NCBI GenBank assembly: GCA_942492055.1
Contig: CALODP010000015.1
Coordinates: forward strand, 310,001 to 374,000
Length of the DNA: 64,000 nt
Direction of reading: 5' to 3'
Source of the DNA: CALODP01 sp942492055
Lineage (GTDB): Bacteria; Bacteroidota; Ignavibacteria; Ignavibacteriales; Melioribacteraceae
In this document: positions 36,143-45,191 of the stretch, piece by piece
Numbering within the stretch: position 1 is the first letter of the stretch
How the letters are laid out: the number at the start of each line of letters is the position of its first letter
Made by a program: the position numbers and the translations under genes
The notes under the pieces: model-generated
The model's input: only the letters and a program-made list of their open reading frames with translations
Database searches by the model: none
What the model was told of the DNA's origin: nothing

Positions 36143-37008
36143 TGAAAAAAATATTAATTACAGGTATTAATGGTTTTTTAGGAAGTAATCTTGCAAAGAT
36201 ATTATCTAATTTCTACGAGATTATCGGATTGGAATATGAAAAAAGTAATTTGCATAGATTAGAGGGGCGTAATTGGAATGTTTATTCTTCGCATGAAAAT
36301 GAGATAGAAAAGATTTTTAAAGAAAATCATATACACGCGATTATTCATGCTGCTACTCTCTATCGTCGTGGAGATGAACCAATAGAAAATTTGATAAATT
36401 CTAATATTGTTACACCTATTCAACTATTTGAACTGGCAAAAAAAAATAGAGTTAGTGCTTTTCTTAATACTGATAGTTTTTTTAATGATAGTAATTCGAA
36501 TTATGGCTATTTGGCGGAATATACAATGTCTAAAAGGCATTGCATGGAGTGGTTGAAAAAATTATATGACAGGTCAACTTTACTTATAAATATGAAAATA
36601 TTCCATATGTATGGGCAAGGAGATAATCCTAATAAATTTATTCCTCAGATAATTAATAAAATATCTGAGGGAACGGAATATCTTGATCTTACTCCCGGAG
36701 AACAAAGAAGAGATTTTATTTATATCAATGATGTGGTTAATGCATATAAAACTGTCTTGGATAAATTAGAGGAGATTACAGAATTTCAAGAATTTCAAAT
36801 TGGTACGGGGAATTCCGTTTCGATAAAAGAATGTGTTCAACTAATAAAAGAATTAGCCTCTAGTAAAACTGAATTGAGATTCGGAGCACTGGAATATCGT
36901 GAAGCGGAATTTATGAATTCATATGCGAATATTGCGCAGTTAAAAAAATTGGGTTGGGAAGTTGAATATTCTCTTAGAGAAGGACTATTAAATGTTATTA
37001 GGGGATAA
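36142..37008 (+). CDS. CDP-3,6-dideoxyhexose 4-ketoreductase (abequose/paratose-synthase-like SDR)
   Basis: A 288-residue extended SDR with ITGINGFLGSNLA at the N-terminus, HAATLYRR, a FLNTDSFF strand, and YTMSKRHCMEWLKK with the catalytic Tyr and Lys. Its length and position right after RfbH and its reductase fit the final C4 reduction to a CDP-3,6-dideoxyhexose (abequose or paratose type). Which epimer is made cannot be read from the sequence. The ATG overlaps the preceding stop by one base (TAATG), so translation is coupled. Confidence 0.75.
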   Translation: MKKILITGINGFLGSNLAKILSNFYEIIGLEYEKSNLHRLEGRNWNVYSSHENEIEKIFKENHIHAIIHAATLYRRGDEPIENLINSNIVTPIQLFELAKKNRVSAFLNTDSFFNDSNSNYGYLAEYTMSKRHCMEWLKKLYDRSTLLINMKIFHMYGQGDNPNKFIPQIINKISEGTEYLDLTPGEQRRDFIYINDVVNAYKTVLDKLEEITEFQEFQIGTGNSVSIKECVQLIKELASSKTELRFGALEYREAEFMNSYANIAQLKKLGWEVEYSLREGLLNVIRG

Positions 37009-37600
37009 GGATAAAGTCTATATTGTATCAGGATGTGATGCTACACAAACTGGAACCGGAAGATTTGTTGATTATTTAAGAGAAGAAATTGGTGATGAAG
37101 TTGATTGGATAATTTTGAATAGAGATAGGATTCCTAAAACGAACAGACTTTTTGTCTACATTAATTATGTCCAAAAAAAACTAGTTAATATTCTTACACG
37201 TTTTCAACTTCTATTTTTTTCTAAAAAAAAAATATTATTGATTCATCCTCAATCAATAGGAATATCGTTAACTAGAAAATTAATTGAGAAAAATAGAATA
37301 TTTTTTTTTGTGTTAGATAATCATTTTTTTTGTGTGAAATCTTATAATACAAGAGCTGGTTATAAACCTTGTTTTGACTGCATAAGTAATCCGGATATGG
37401 CGCATAAGCATAAATGCAATTCCTTTCCAAAGAAAACCAGCTTAGAATCATATAAAAAATACTATGAATGTCTAAGAGAAAATTCCCAAAAGATTACTTT
37501 CTTGTTCCAAAATCTCTCACAGTATAATTTAGCTAAAAAATCATTAGGAGATATTGATGGACATGTTGTGGGATTATATACTAGAGAATTCGGAGATTAG
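36992..37600 (+). pseudogene. Glycosyltransferase, N-terminal half, ended by an in-frame TAG
   Basis: A 202-residue frame starting MLLGDKDKVYIVSGCDATQTGTGRF, which resembles the N-terminal Rossmann domain of a GT-B glycosyltransferase (VYIVSG strand, IHPQSIG, a Cys-rich CFDCISNPDMAHKHKC segment as in some polysaccharide GT4s). It ends at TAG 37598-37600. The next ORF starts 3 nt later in the same frame and looks like the missing C-terminal domain. A single substitution to a stop, two coupled subunits, or read-through are all possible. It overlaps the upstream reductase gene by 17 nt. Confidence 0.7.
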
Positions 37601-37603
37601 AAA

Positions 37604-38116
37604 ATGTATGATTTTGTTTTTCATGGGAATGGTCACTTTGCTAAAGGATTAGGGGTGATTCTTGATCTAGCAAAAGAATTACCGGAGAGAAAGTTTTTAT
37701 TGCCTATGAAAAGAAATGAGGTTGATAAAATTTCTTCAGTTGTACCTTCCAATGTTTATATTAAGAATATGTCATGGGGAACCGGCTTAAAAGAAGAGAT
37801 AAAAAATGCTACAATAGTATTGCACGCTTCAATTTGGTCTTCACCTATCGAAGGAGCCTTGATAAAATCTATTAAATACAATGGAATGGTGGCTGTTCTT
37901 AAAACTGAATATTCCTTTTATGATGAATTATCTGAGAATATTATAGTAGGAATCAACCCTGATAGACTCTCAGAGAGTTCACAAAAGTTAAGTGAAATTT
38001 TAAATGGAAGTGATATTAGAGATGAATATAAGATGAGTTCACAGTTATGGCATAAGGAATTTATCGCTAAGAATTGTAATGTTGCCAAGCGAATTTTAGA
38101 TATTATACGAGATTAA
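37604..38116 (+). pseudogene. Glycosyltransferase, C-terminal half, downstream of in-frame TAG
   Basis: A 170-residue frame starting MYDFVFHGNGHFAKGLGVILDLAKEL, like the start of a GT-B C-terminal nucleotide-sugar domain. ATIVLHASIWSSPIEGALIKSI corresponds to the donor-site helix, with SPIEGALIKS in place of the usual EGFG-type motif. It has no N-terminal acceptor domain. It follows the previous frame after TAG plus one codon, with no frameshift, and lacks a convincing ribosome-binding site of its own. Confidence 0.7.
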
Positions 38117-38122
38117 CTCCTG

Positions 38123-39352
38123 ATGAAGAAAAGCGTAAAAATATATTTATATACACTAATTCTATCTCCTTTGATTTCATTTTTATTGCATAGTCTTTTT
38201 GCAATAGAACCGATGCATTTTTATCGAGTTTATACTATGATAGTTCTTTTTGATGTGCTCTATACAACTCGAGTAAAAATTATTTTCCCGAAATATCTGT
38301 ATTATCTGGCAGTCTATATTTTATATTTATTGATATGGGATCTCTATAATTATGCCTATAATGATATTATCCTTTTCGAAGTAATCAGAAAGCCTTATAT
38401 AGAGATAATTTCTTTCATTGTAATAGTAGAGAATATTGTCATTGAGAGGAAATTTATTGAAAAATGCACGAAATTATTTAAATATACTATATTGTTGTCT
38501 TTTGTATTTGTGGTAATTCAAATAGCAATAAATCCCACCTTTTTTATTCATGAAACCCTAATAGAATTATCCGGATCTATCGATAAATATCAAATAAGGC
38601 GTTCCTCAATATTCGGTTTTGTTTCATTAAATTCTTATGGGTTGGATTTTTTGCCAATTCTAGCATTACTATGTTCGGCATTACTTATTAAAAAGAAAAA
38701 GGTTTTATGGGTATATCTGATTCTAGGTGGAATCATTTCTTTCGGAACAAATACAAGATATATAATGGTTGGATATCTATTGATCCTTACGATGATTTTT
38801 GTGCAATCTAAATTAGATCCGAATAAGACTTTCAAATATGTTTTAATTGTCTCTTTTGTTGGGTTTCTTGGGATTCAACTATTCGAATATTTGGGATATG
38901 ATATCTGGGCATTTTATAATGACAGACTTTTTAAAGAAGCAACAATGGGGAACAGTACTAGATATCTAGCTCTATTGGCTTTTTTGAAGTTTTTTCCACA
39001 GAGTCCATGGTTTGGAACAGGTATTCATCTTACAAATGATATAAAAATATTTTTAGGGGGAGTTTCTTCACAAATTCATGTCGGGTATCTCTCTCATCTG
39101 GTTTCATATGGAATTATCGGAAGTATTCCTTTGTTCATCTTTTGGTATAAGATAATAAAACGGTTTTTTCATAACGCGAGATTAACCAAAAGGTATGGTA
39201 GTTTTTATGCCTTCCTAATTTTCCTATGGGCGAATATGACTATGGTGCAGTATCCAATATTTGGATATGGGATAATTATGGCATTTGTTTTTGATAAATT
39301 TTATTTGGACAGAAATAATTATGGAGAAATAAGTAGTGGGCATAAAGATTAG
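38123..39352 (+). CDS. wzy: O-antigen/capsule polymerase, Wzy-like membrane protein
   Basis: This 409-residue protein has about ten to twelve membrane helices. GTNTRYIMVGYLLIL and a large periplasmic loop near residues 260-320 (TRYLALLAFLKFFPQSPWFGTGIHL) resemble the O-antigen polymerase/ligase superfamily, in which conserved Arg and the PxxGxG-type loop are typical. Wzy joins repeat units on the lipid carrier in the periplasm. Sequence conservation in this family is low, so the role is inferred from topology and locus context. The end overlaps the next gene by 17 nt. Confidence 0.7.
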   Translation: MKKSVKIYLYTLILSPLISFLLHSLFAIEPMHFYRVYTMIVLFDVLYTTRVKIIFPKYLYYLAVYILYLLIWDLYNYAYNDIILFEVIRKPYIEIISFIVIVENIVIERKFIEKCTKLFKYTILLSFVFVVIQIAINPTFFIHETLIELSGSIDKYQIRRSSIFGFVSLNSYGLDFLPILALLCSALLIKKKKVLWVYLILGGIISFGTNTRYIMVGYLLILTMIFVQSKLDPNKTFKYVLIVSFVGFLGIQLFEYLGYDIWAFYNDRLFKEATMGNSTRYLALLAFLKFFPQSPWFGTGIHLTNDIKIFLGGVSSQIHVGYLSHLVSYGIIGSIPLFIFWYKIIKRFFHNARLTKRYGSFYAFLIFLWANMTMVQYPIFGYGIIMAFVFDKFYLDRNNYGEISSGHKD

Positions 39353-40244
39353 TGTGATTACTTCTATCTACAGAGGTGAAAAATACATTGATGGTTTTTT
39401 TGAAAATTTTCTTGAGATTACTAACCTAAATGAAGTTGAATTAGTAATTATTCATAACGATCCTTTGAATCAAGAGAAGACAATTATTAGTAAATATAGA
39501 GAAAAAATTCCCAACATTAAAATAATAGAGGTTAGTAGGGAAAATGTATATACAAGTTGGAATAGAGGAATTCAAAATTCTTCTGGAAAATATCTTGCTA
39601 TGTGGAATATAGATGATTGTAGATCAAAGTCTAGTTTGGAAGAACAAGCATTAGTACTTGATAGCGATAATGATTGTATGATGGTAACAGGAAAATATTA
39701 CAAAGTTTTTGAGTATGGTGAAAAAGAAGGTTATCTAAAACATTGCAAATTAGGAAAGAGTTTTCTTAATCGTACAATGAGTTTTACTAATGGTTGTTTT
39801 TTAATGTGGCGAAAAACTATACATGATTTGGTTGGTATGTTTGATGAACAATTTCATGTTGCCGGAGATTGGGAATTCTGGATGAGAGTTTCTAGCAGTT
39901 TTTTGGTCTCTAAGATAGATACTCCACTTGGTTATTATTTAAGAGAATCAGCTACAGGAATAAGTAAGATAAGAGCAAAAGAAACCGATGTTGAAAGTGA
40001 TATAATTAAGTATAGGTATTATAGATTCAATATTGCAAACCCATTTAGAGTTTTTAATAGGGTCTTTCTAAAAAAAGAATATAAAATTGATGAAATTTTA
40101 AACGGACAAAAGTTTAGAAAATGTCACATCAAAAAAGGTATGAATTGTATTTCCATATCACTTGGTTTTGTGTTCTTTTGGATCCATTCTTTTGTTAAAT
40201 CTCTGGTTGAAATTAAATACAGATTATTAACAAAGAGTAGTTAA
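39336..40244 (+). CDS. Family 2 glycosyltransferase
   Basis: A 302-residue GT2 enzyme with the GT-A fold: KISVITSIYRGEKYI at the N-terminus, a WNRGIQNSSGKYLAMWNIDD segment carrying the DxD-like NIDD, and FDEQFHVAGDWEFWMRVSS with the acceptor-site GDWEFWMR motif. It likely adds a sugar to the lipid-linked repeat unit. The GTG start at 39336 has GGAGA a few bases upstream inside the wzy end, so the two are translationally coupled. Confidence 0.88.
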   Translation: MGIKISVITSIYRGEKYIDGFFENFLEITNLNEVELVIIHNDPLNQEKTIISKYREKIPNIKIIEVSRENVYTSWNRGIQNSSGKYLAMWNIDDCRSKSSLEEQALVLDSDNDCMMVTGKYYKVFEYGEKEGYLKHCKLGKSFLNRTMSFTNGCFLMWRKTIHDLVGMFDEQFHVAGDWEFWMRVSSSFLVSKIDTPLGYYLRESATGISKIRAKETDVESDIIKYRYYRFNIANPFRVFNRVFLKKEYKIDEILNGQKFRKCHIKKGMNCISISLGFVFFWIHSFVKSLVEIKYRLLTKSS

Positions 40245-40251
40245 TTTCGTG

Positions 40252-41358
40252 ATGAAGCATTTGGATGAAGTAACATTTTGTTTTATAGGAGATATTTTTC
40301 CAGCCAATTTAAATTTGACTGTTGGTTATGGCGTAGCTAATGAGTTTAAGCAACATAGTGGTGATAGATGGTTTAATTCAATTAGAGAATTGACAAATAA
40401 TTGTGACTTTGTATGTGGGAACATTGAAGCGCCATTAATAGATAATGATAATTCCCATAATATGGCATTTGCAGGGAATGCAACATTTGCTCAATTTTTA
40501 AAATCGGTCGGAGTCAATATTCTGTCTGTAGCTAATAATCATATTTTGGAATATGGTTTTGAAGGGTTTACACAAACTTTAACTAATTTAAGAAAAAACA
40601 ATATTGTGTCAATCGGACATCTTGATAAAGGAGTTTCTCAATTAAGGGTAATTGAAAAAAATAGCTCCAGAATTGGAATTGTTGCTTATAATGATGTTCA
40701 TGATATAGAGCTTAAAGATACATATTCATATTTAAGTGATAGTAATATTGATTTTGATTTAGAGAGATTCGAATTAGTAGATGTAGATTATAAGATAGCT
40801 AGTGTTCATTGGGGATGGAGGGAAGAATACATTAATTATCCATCCTACCAGACAATTCAGTCTGCAAGAAAGATGGTTGATAAAGGGTTTGATATAATTG
40901 TAGGGCATCATCCGCATGTGGTTCAACCGATAGAGATATATAAAGATAAATTAATTATATATAGTTTGGGGAATTTTCTGTTTGATATGTTGTGGTCAGA
41001 GAATGTTAGATCAGGTTTGGCAGTTAAGGTTTTTTTATCAAAAATAACAAGAAAAATACGATTTGAAGAGATTCCCATATATATAAAAAATGATTATACT
41101 CCATCAATAACGGAAGAAAGCAAATATAGAAATAAAATGGGAAAATATATAGATAAGATGAATAGTTTTAGTTCCGATTTGTTAAAATATACTTCCATGA
41201 GAAACAATGAAATGAGAAAAGCTCAATTATATCAACGGTTTTTGATGAAATTATTTTTGGTGAAAAATTGGAATAAACTATCTGATTATGGCAAAAAACA
41301 GTATATAGATATTTTTAATAAAAAGTTTAAAAGTGTTTTGAATTATGTCACTAACTAA
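40252..41358 (+). CDS. CapA-family (PgsA-like) metallophosphatase-fold protein
   Basis: A 368-residue protein of the bacterial capsule-synthesis CapA family, which has a calcineurin-like fold. Motifs are CFIGDIFPAN (GD), NIEAPL (NxE), SVANNHILEYG (NNH), SVHWGWREEY (HWG) and VGHHPHVVQPIE (GHHPH), then YSLGNFLFD. CapA/PgsA proteins work in polyglutamate capsules but are also found in polysaccharide loci with unknown roles. No signal peptide or membrane anchor is visible, unlike PgsA, so it is probably cytoplasmic. An in-frame GTG at 40249 is an alternative start. Confidence 0.85.
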   Translation: MKHLDEVTFCFIGDIFPANLNLTVGYGVANEFKQHSGDRWFNSIRELTNNCDFVCGNIEAPLIDNDNSHNMAFAGNATFAQFLKSVGVNILSVANNHILEYGFEGFTQTLTNLRKNNIVSIGHLDKGVSQLRVIEKNSSRIGIVAYNDVHDIELKDTYSYLSDSNIDFDLERFELVDVDYKIASVHWGWREEYINYPSYQTIQSARKMVDKGFDIIVGHHPHVVQPIEIYKDKLIIYSLGNFLFDMLWSENVRSGLAVKVFLSKITRKIRFEEIPIYIKNDYTPSITEESKYRNKMGKYIDKMNSFSSDLLKYTSMRNNEMRKAQLYQRFLMKLFLVKNWNKLSDYGKKQYIDIFNKKFKSVLNYVTN

Positions 41359-42706
41359 TTTTTTTACCAAAAATATAATCTTACCTATTGGTGATTATAT
41401 TAGTAATCAAACAGTATCCTCATGTCTTGACTTTTTATTCGATAGCCAGAATTGGACAATAAATGAACTTGAAGCTTATCAAAATGAAAAATTAAGAAAG
41501 CTAATTGAACACTCTTATCAGAATGTACAATTCTATAGAGAAAAGTTTGATGATATTAGATTGAAACCATATGATGTGAAGTCTGTGGGGGATTTATGGA
41601 AATTACCAATATTATCTAAGAATGAAATAAGGATAAATATTCTCAACGGAAAGCTAATAGCGGTTAACATCAGTGAAAATGAAAAAATGAAAAATGGTTC
41701 AAGTGGATCAACTGGAGAACCATTACATTATTACATTACTAGAGATGCTTACTCATTAAATATTGCAGCTGCAATAAGAGGATGGTATTGGATGGGGTAT
41801 AAGCTCGGTGATAAATTTGTTAAATTAAGTCAAAATCCTCGTAATAATTTAAAGAAGAAGCTTCAAGATCGAGTGAGTAGGAATAAATACTTATTTAGCC
41901 AACAACTTACTAATGATAATTTTAGAAAAATTCTTTCAGAAATATTGGAATATGGTCCAAAAGTATTACGAGGATATCCTGATCCTTTATTTTTCTTAGC
42001 AAAGTTTGCACATAATAATAGTATAACAGATCTAAAAATCCCAATTATTACAACAACTGGTAATATTCTTTTTCCTGAAGTTAGAAAATATATTGAACAG
42101 CAATTTCATGGTGTAGTATATGATTCATATAGTTGTGAGGGGAGTGCACTTTTTAGTGAATCGAAAGAGAATGGGATATATTATGGAGCTAGTGAATATG
42201 CCATAACTGAAATAATAAATAATGATAAATCATATGTTGATGATGGAGAGAGAGGACGGCATATAACAACAGATCTTCATAATTTAGCTTGCCCATTTAT
42301 TAGATATGATACTCAGGATTATGTTACTAAAATTGATGTTGAGAAAAAGAAAAAGGCCATGAAGGAATTAGTTGCAATATCCAGAATAGATGGGAGAGAT
42401 AATGATATATTGGTAACTCCCAGTGGTAAATATCTTATTGTCCATAATTTTACTGGTTTTTTTCAAAATTCAAGGCTTGGCTCAGTTAAACAATTTCAAA
42501 TAATACAGGAGTCTATTTCCGAAATTATTATTAAAATAGTTGTTGATGACTCTTATTGTGAAGAGATTGAGAAATATATTATTAATTATTGGAAGGAATA
42601 TATTGGGGATAATGTTGCTGTATTTGTGAGTATAGTAAACGATATCCCAATTACTAAATCTGGGAAAAGACGATTTATTGTTAGAAATTCTTCAATTAAA
42701 CTTTAA
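41345..42706 (+). CDS. CapK/PaaK-like adenylate-forming enzyme
   Basis: This 453-residue protein is related to phenylacetate-CoA ligase and to CapK proteins of capsule loci. NGSSGSTGEPLHYY (about residues 119-132) is the AMP-binding P-loop. YDSYSCEGS and ITTDLHNLACPFIRYDTQD are the A5/A8-like core motifs, and a small C-terminal domain contains KSGKRRF. It may activate an acyl or amino-acid substituent for addition to the polysaccharide; the substrate is unknown. The start overlaps the CapA gene by 14 nt. Confidence 0.85.
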   Translation: MSLTNFFTKNIILPIGDYISNQTVSSCLDFLFDSQNWTINELEAYQNEKLRKLIEHSYQNVQFYREKFDDIRLKPYDVKSVGDLWKLPILSKNEIRINILNGKLIAVNISENEKMKNGSSGSTGEPLHYYITRDAYSLNIAAAIRGWYWMGYKLGDKFVKLSQNPRNNLKKKLQDRVSRNKYLFSQQLTNDNFRKILSEILEYGPKVLRGYPDPLFFLAKFAHNNSITDLKIPIITTTGNILFPEVRKYIEQQFHGVVYDSYSCEGSALFSESKENGIYYGASEYAITEIINNDKSYVDDGERGRHITTDLHNLACPFIRYDTQDYVTKIDVEKKKKAMKELVAISRIDGRDNDILVTPSGKYLIVHNFTGFFQNSRLGSVKQFQIIQESISEIIIKIVVDDSYCEEIEKYIINYWKEYIGDNVAVFVSIVNDIPITKSGKRRFIVRNSSIKL

Positions 42707-42715
42707 TATAATATA

Positions 42716-43333
42716 ATGAATGAAATAGTTGTTGTTGACTACGGCTTGGGAAACTTAAGATCTGTTTTACGAGGATTTAATAGAATAGGATGTAAAGCAG
42801 TTCTTACCGAAAAAAAAAACGAAATCCTAGCTGCAGATAAGATAGTATTACCTGGAGTTGGACACTTCAAGACTGGGATGAAGAAAATAAAAGATTTGGG
42901 ATTGGATACTATTTTAACCACAAAGGTTATAGAGCAGAAAACTCCAATTTTAGGAATTTGTCTTGGACTTCAACTTTTTTGTAAGTCTAGTGAAGAAGGA
43001 AATGTTGATGGCTTAGGATGGGTAGACGCAGAAGTTCGAAAGTTTAGAGTAAATGATAAGACTAGATACAAAGTCCCTCATATGGGATGGAATGATGTAA
43101 AGGTAGAAAATTCTAACTTACTAAATGCCAATATTAATGATGATGAACTCTTTTACTTTGTTCATAGTTACCATTTGGAATGTAATGAAAAAAAAGATAT
43201 TTGGCTAACAACAGAATATGAATATAATTTTGTTTCTGCAATCAAGAAGGATAATATCTATGGTACACAGTTTCATCCGGAAAAAAGCCAAGACGCAGGG
43301 ATACAGATCTTAAAAAACTTTGTTTCATTATAA
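42716..43333 (+). CDS. hisH: HisH-like glutamine amidotransferase (polysaccharide-locus paralogue)
   Basis: A 205-residue class I glutaminase with the nucleophile in LGICLGLQLF (Cys at about residue 82), the catalytic His and Glu in GTQFHPEKSQ, and the N-terminal VVVDYGLGNLRS. It releases ammonia from glutamine. In O-antigen loci such as Pseudomonas aeruginosa O5, HisH- and HisF-like proteins supply ammonia to WbpG for forming an acetamidino group. The HisF-like and WbpG-like genes follow here, and no other histidine genes are present, so a role in histidine synthesis is unlikely. Confidence 0.9.
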   Translation: MNEIVVVDYGLGNLRSVLRGFNRIGCKAVLTEKKNEILAADKIVLPGVGHFKTGMKKIKDLGLDTILTTKVIEQKTPILGICLGLQLFCKSSEEGNVDGLGWVDAEVRKFRVNDKTRYKVPHMGWNDVKVENSNLLNANINDDELFYFVHSYHLECNEKKDIWLTTEYEYNFVSAIKKDNIYGTQFHPEKSQDAGIQILKNFVSL

Positions 43334-43350
43334 AATAATAGTATTTATGT

Positions 43351-44118
43351 ATGTTTAGACCAAGAGTAATTCCAACATTACTTTTACGAAAGAATGGATT
43401 GGTGAAATCAGTTCGATTCAAGAATCATAGGTATATTGGTGATCCTATTAATGCTGTACGAATTTTTAATGATAAGCGTGCTGATGAATTAGTATTTTTA
43501 GATATTACTGCTACGAAAGAAAACCGACACATTTCATTAGAGTTTGTGAGGAAAGTCGGGGAAGAAGCTAATATGCCCTTTGCTGTTGGAGGGGGGATAA
43601 AGACTGTTAGCGATATAAGAAAGATTCTTAAATGCGGAGCGGAAAAGGTAATTCTTAATACTGTTGCTATAGAAAAACCTGATTTTATCAGGGAGGCTTC
43701 TGAGGCATTTGGAGCCTCAACAATTGTTGTTTGTATTGACATCAAAAAAAGTTTTTTTGGAAAGAATCTCGTAGTATGTAGAAACGGGAAAAAAAAATCT
43801 AAGGAATCTCCTTTGGTATTTGCAAAAAAAATGGTAGAAGCAGGAGCAGGGGAGATTATTGTACAAGCAGTTGACAGAGATGGTACATATCAAGGTTATG
43901 ATGCGGATCTAATACATAGTATTGCTTCGGCAGTTAGTATACCTGTTGTTGCTCTTGGGGGAGCAAAAGATTATAATGATTTTCGAGAGGCCGTTTCAGT
44001 TAATAATGCTTCTGCTGTGTCGGCAGGGAGTTTATTTGTATATCATGGTACTAAGCGAGCGGTTTTAATCAATTTCCCCCAAAAAGAAGAATTAAAGGAG
44101 ATTTTTTCTATCAAATGA
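43351..44118 (+). CDS. hisF: HisF-like ammonia-channel protein lacking cyclase Asp11
   Basis: This 255-residue protein has the HisF (betaalpha)8-barrel sequence: RVIPTLLLRK at the N-terminus, ELVFLDITAT, FAVGGGIKT, GAEKVILNT, VCIDIKK, and AVDRDGTYQGYD. Compared with the well-studied Thermotoga HisF, the catalytic Asp11 position (CLDV) is Leu here (TLLL), while Asp130 is kept. The four ammonia-gate residues (Arg5, Glu46, Lys99 and the Glu of GAGEI) are also kept. It thus looks built to pass ammonia rather than to cyclise the histidine intermediate. It overlaps the next gene by 4 nt. Confidence 0.9.
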   Translation: MFRPRVIPTLLLRKNGLVKSVRFKNHRYIGDPINAVRIFNDKRADELVFLDITATKENRHISLEFVRKVGEEANMPFAVGGGIKTVSDIRKILKCGAEKVILNTVAIEKPDFIREASEAFGASTIVVCIDIKKSFFGKNLVVCRNGKKKSKESPLVFAKKMVEAGAGEIIVQAVDRDGTYQGYDADLIHSIASAVSIPVVALGGAKDYNDFREAVSVNNASAVSAGSLFVYHGTKRAVLINFPQKEELKEIFSIK

Positions 44119-45188
44119 AAATATTTATTGATATAGGACATCCTGCTCATGTTCATTATTTTAGGAATTTTATAAAAATAATGGAAGGCAAAGGGCATTC
44201 GTTTTTTATTACCGCTCGCGATAAAGAAGTTGCGCATGATCTATTAAAAAAATATAAAATTGATTATGTATCACGAGGAAAAGGAAAGAAAAGCGTATTA
44301 GGAAAGATTTTTTATATTGTAGAGGCCGATTTTCGATTATTTAAGTTTGCGCGAAAATTTAAGCCTGATCTCTTTTTGAGTTTTGGTTCGAGTTATGCTG
44401 CGCATGTTGCTAAAGTATTAGGAAAACCTCATATTGCTTTTGACGATACAGAACACGCAAAATTCGAACATATGCTATATGTTCCTTTTTCTGATGTAGT
44501 ATTAACTCCTTCATGTTTTAACAAGTCATTCGGAGAAAAACAAGTTTATTTCGATAGTTATATGGAGTTGAATTATCTCCATCCTCGTTTTTTTGAAGCT
44601 GATGATAGTATATATAAGAAGTTATCTTTAGGTAAAGATGACAAATATGTTATATTACGTTTTGTGTCATGGGGAGCGAGTCACGATATTGGACAATCCG
44701 GTATTAGTGATTCAACTAAAGAACAATTAATTGAATTGCTAAAAGATCAATATAGGATTTTCATTTCTTCGGAAAAGCAGCTTCCCGAAAAATATCAAAA
44801 ATATCAACTCAATATTAGCTCAACGGAATTGCATTCTGTTTTAGCAAAGGCGCATTTATATATAGGCGAAGGATCAACTACAGCTTCCGAATGTTCTGTA
44901 TTAGGGACTCCGAATATTTACGTGAATTCACTCACTGTAGGGTATTGCAAAGAGCAAGATGAAAAATATGGTCTATCAATTCATTTAAAAAATGATAAAC
45001 AATTAATAGACACTGTAAAGAAAGTTGTTGCAAATAAAAGTATATCAGAAGAATGGAAAGAAAAGCAACGAAGAATGTTGGCGGATAAAATAGACATAAC
45101 AGAGTTTATGGTTTGGTTTATTGATAATTATCCATCAAGTTATTTTGAAATTAAAAAGAATCCGAAAATACAAAATAAATTTAGGTGA
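44115..45188 (+). CDS. DUF354 family GT-B-fold protein
   Basis: A 357-residue protein of the DUF354 family, which has a glycosyltransferase-B-like fold related to UDP-GlcNAc 2-epimerase. It shows FIDIGHPAHVHYFRNFI at the N-terminus, a LFLSFGSSYAAHVAKVLGKPHIAFDDTEHAK segment, LRFVSWGASHDIGQSG, and AHLYIGEGSTTASECSVLGTPNIYVN near the end. Members are common in polysaccharide loci beside WbpG-type amidotransferases. It could be an epimerase-like or glycosyl-transfer enzyme; its reaction is not known. The start overlaps hisF (ATGA). Confidence 0.82.
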   Translation: MKIFIDIGHPAHVHYFRNFIKIMEGKGHSFFITARDKEVAHDLLKKYKIDYVSRGKGKKSVLGKIFYIVEADFRLFKFARKFKPDLFLSFGSSYAAHVAKVLGKPHIAFDDTEHAKFEHMLYVPFSDVVLTPSCFNKSFGEKQVYFDSYMELNYLHPRFFEADDSIYKKLSLGKDDKYVILRFVSWGASHDIGQSGISDSTKEQLIELLKDQYRIFISSEKQLPEKYQKYQLNISSTELHSVLAKAHLYIGEGSTTASECSVLGTPNIYVNSLTVGYCKEQDEKYGLSIHLKNDKQLIDTVKKVVANKSISEEWKEKQRRMLADKIDITEFMVWFIDNYPSSYFEIKKNPKIQNKFR

Positions 45189-45191
45189 TTG

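Noticed and set aside
36992..38116. Frameshift as the reason for the split glycosyltransferase
   Set aside because: The two parts are in the same reading frame; only a TAG codon separates them, so this is a nonsense codon and not an indel.
42716..44118. HisH and HisF as histidine biosynthesis genes
   Set aside because: No other his genes are near, WbpG follows, and the HisF-like protein lacks the catalytic Asp11; a role in sugar amidination fits better.
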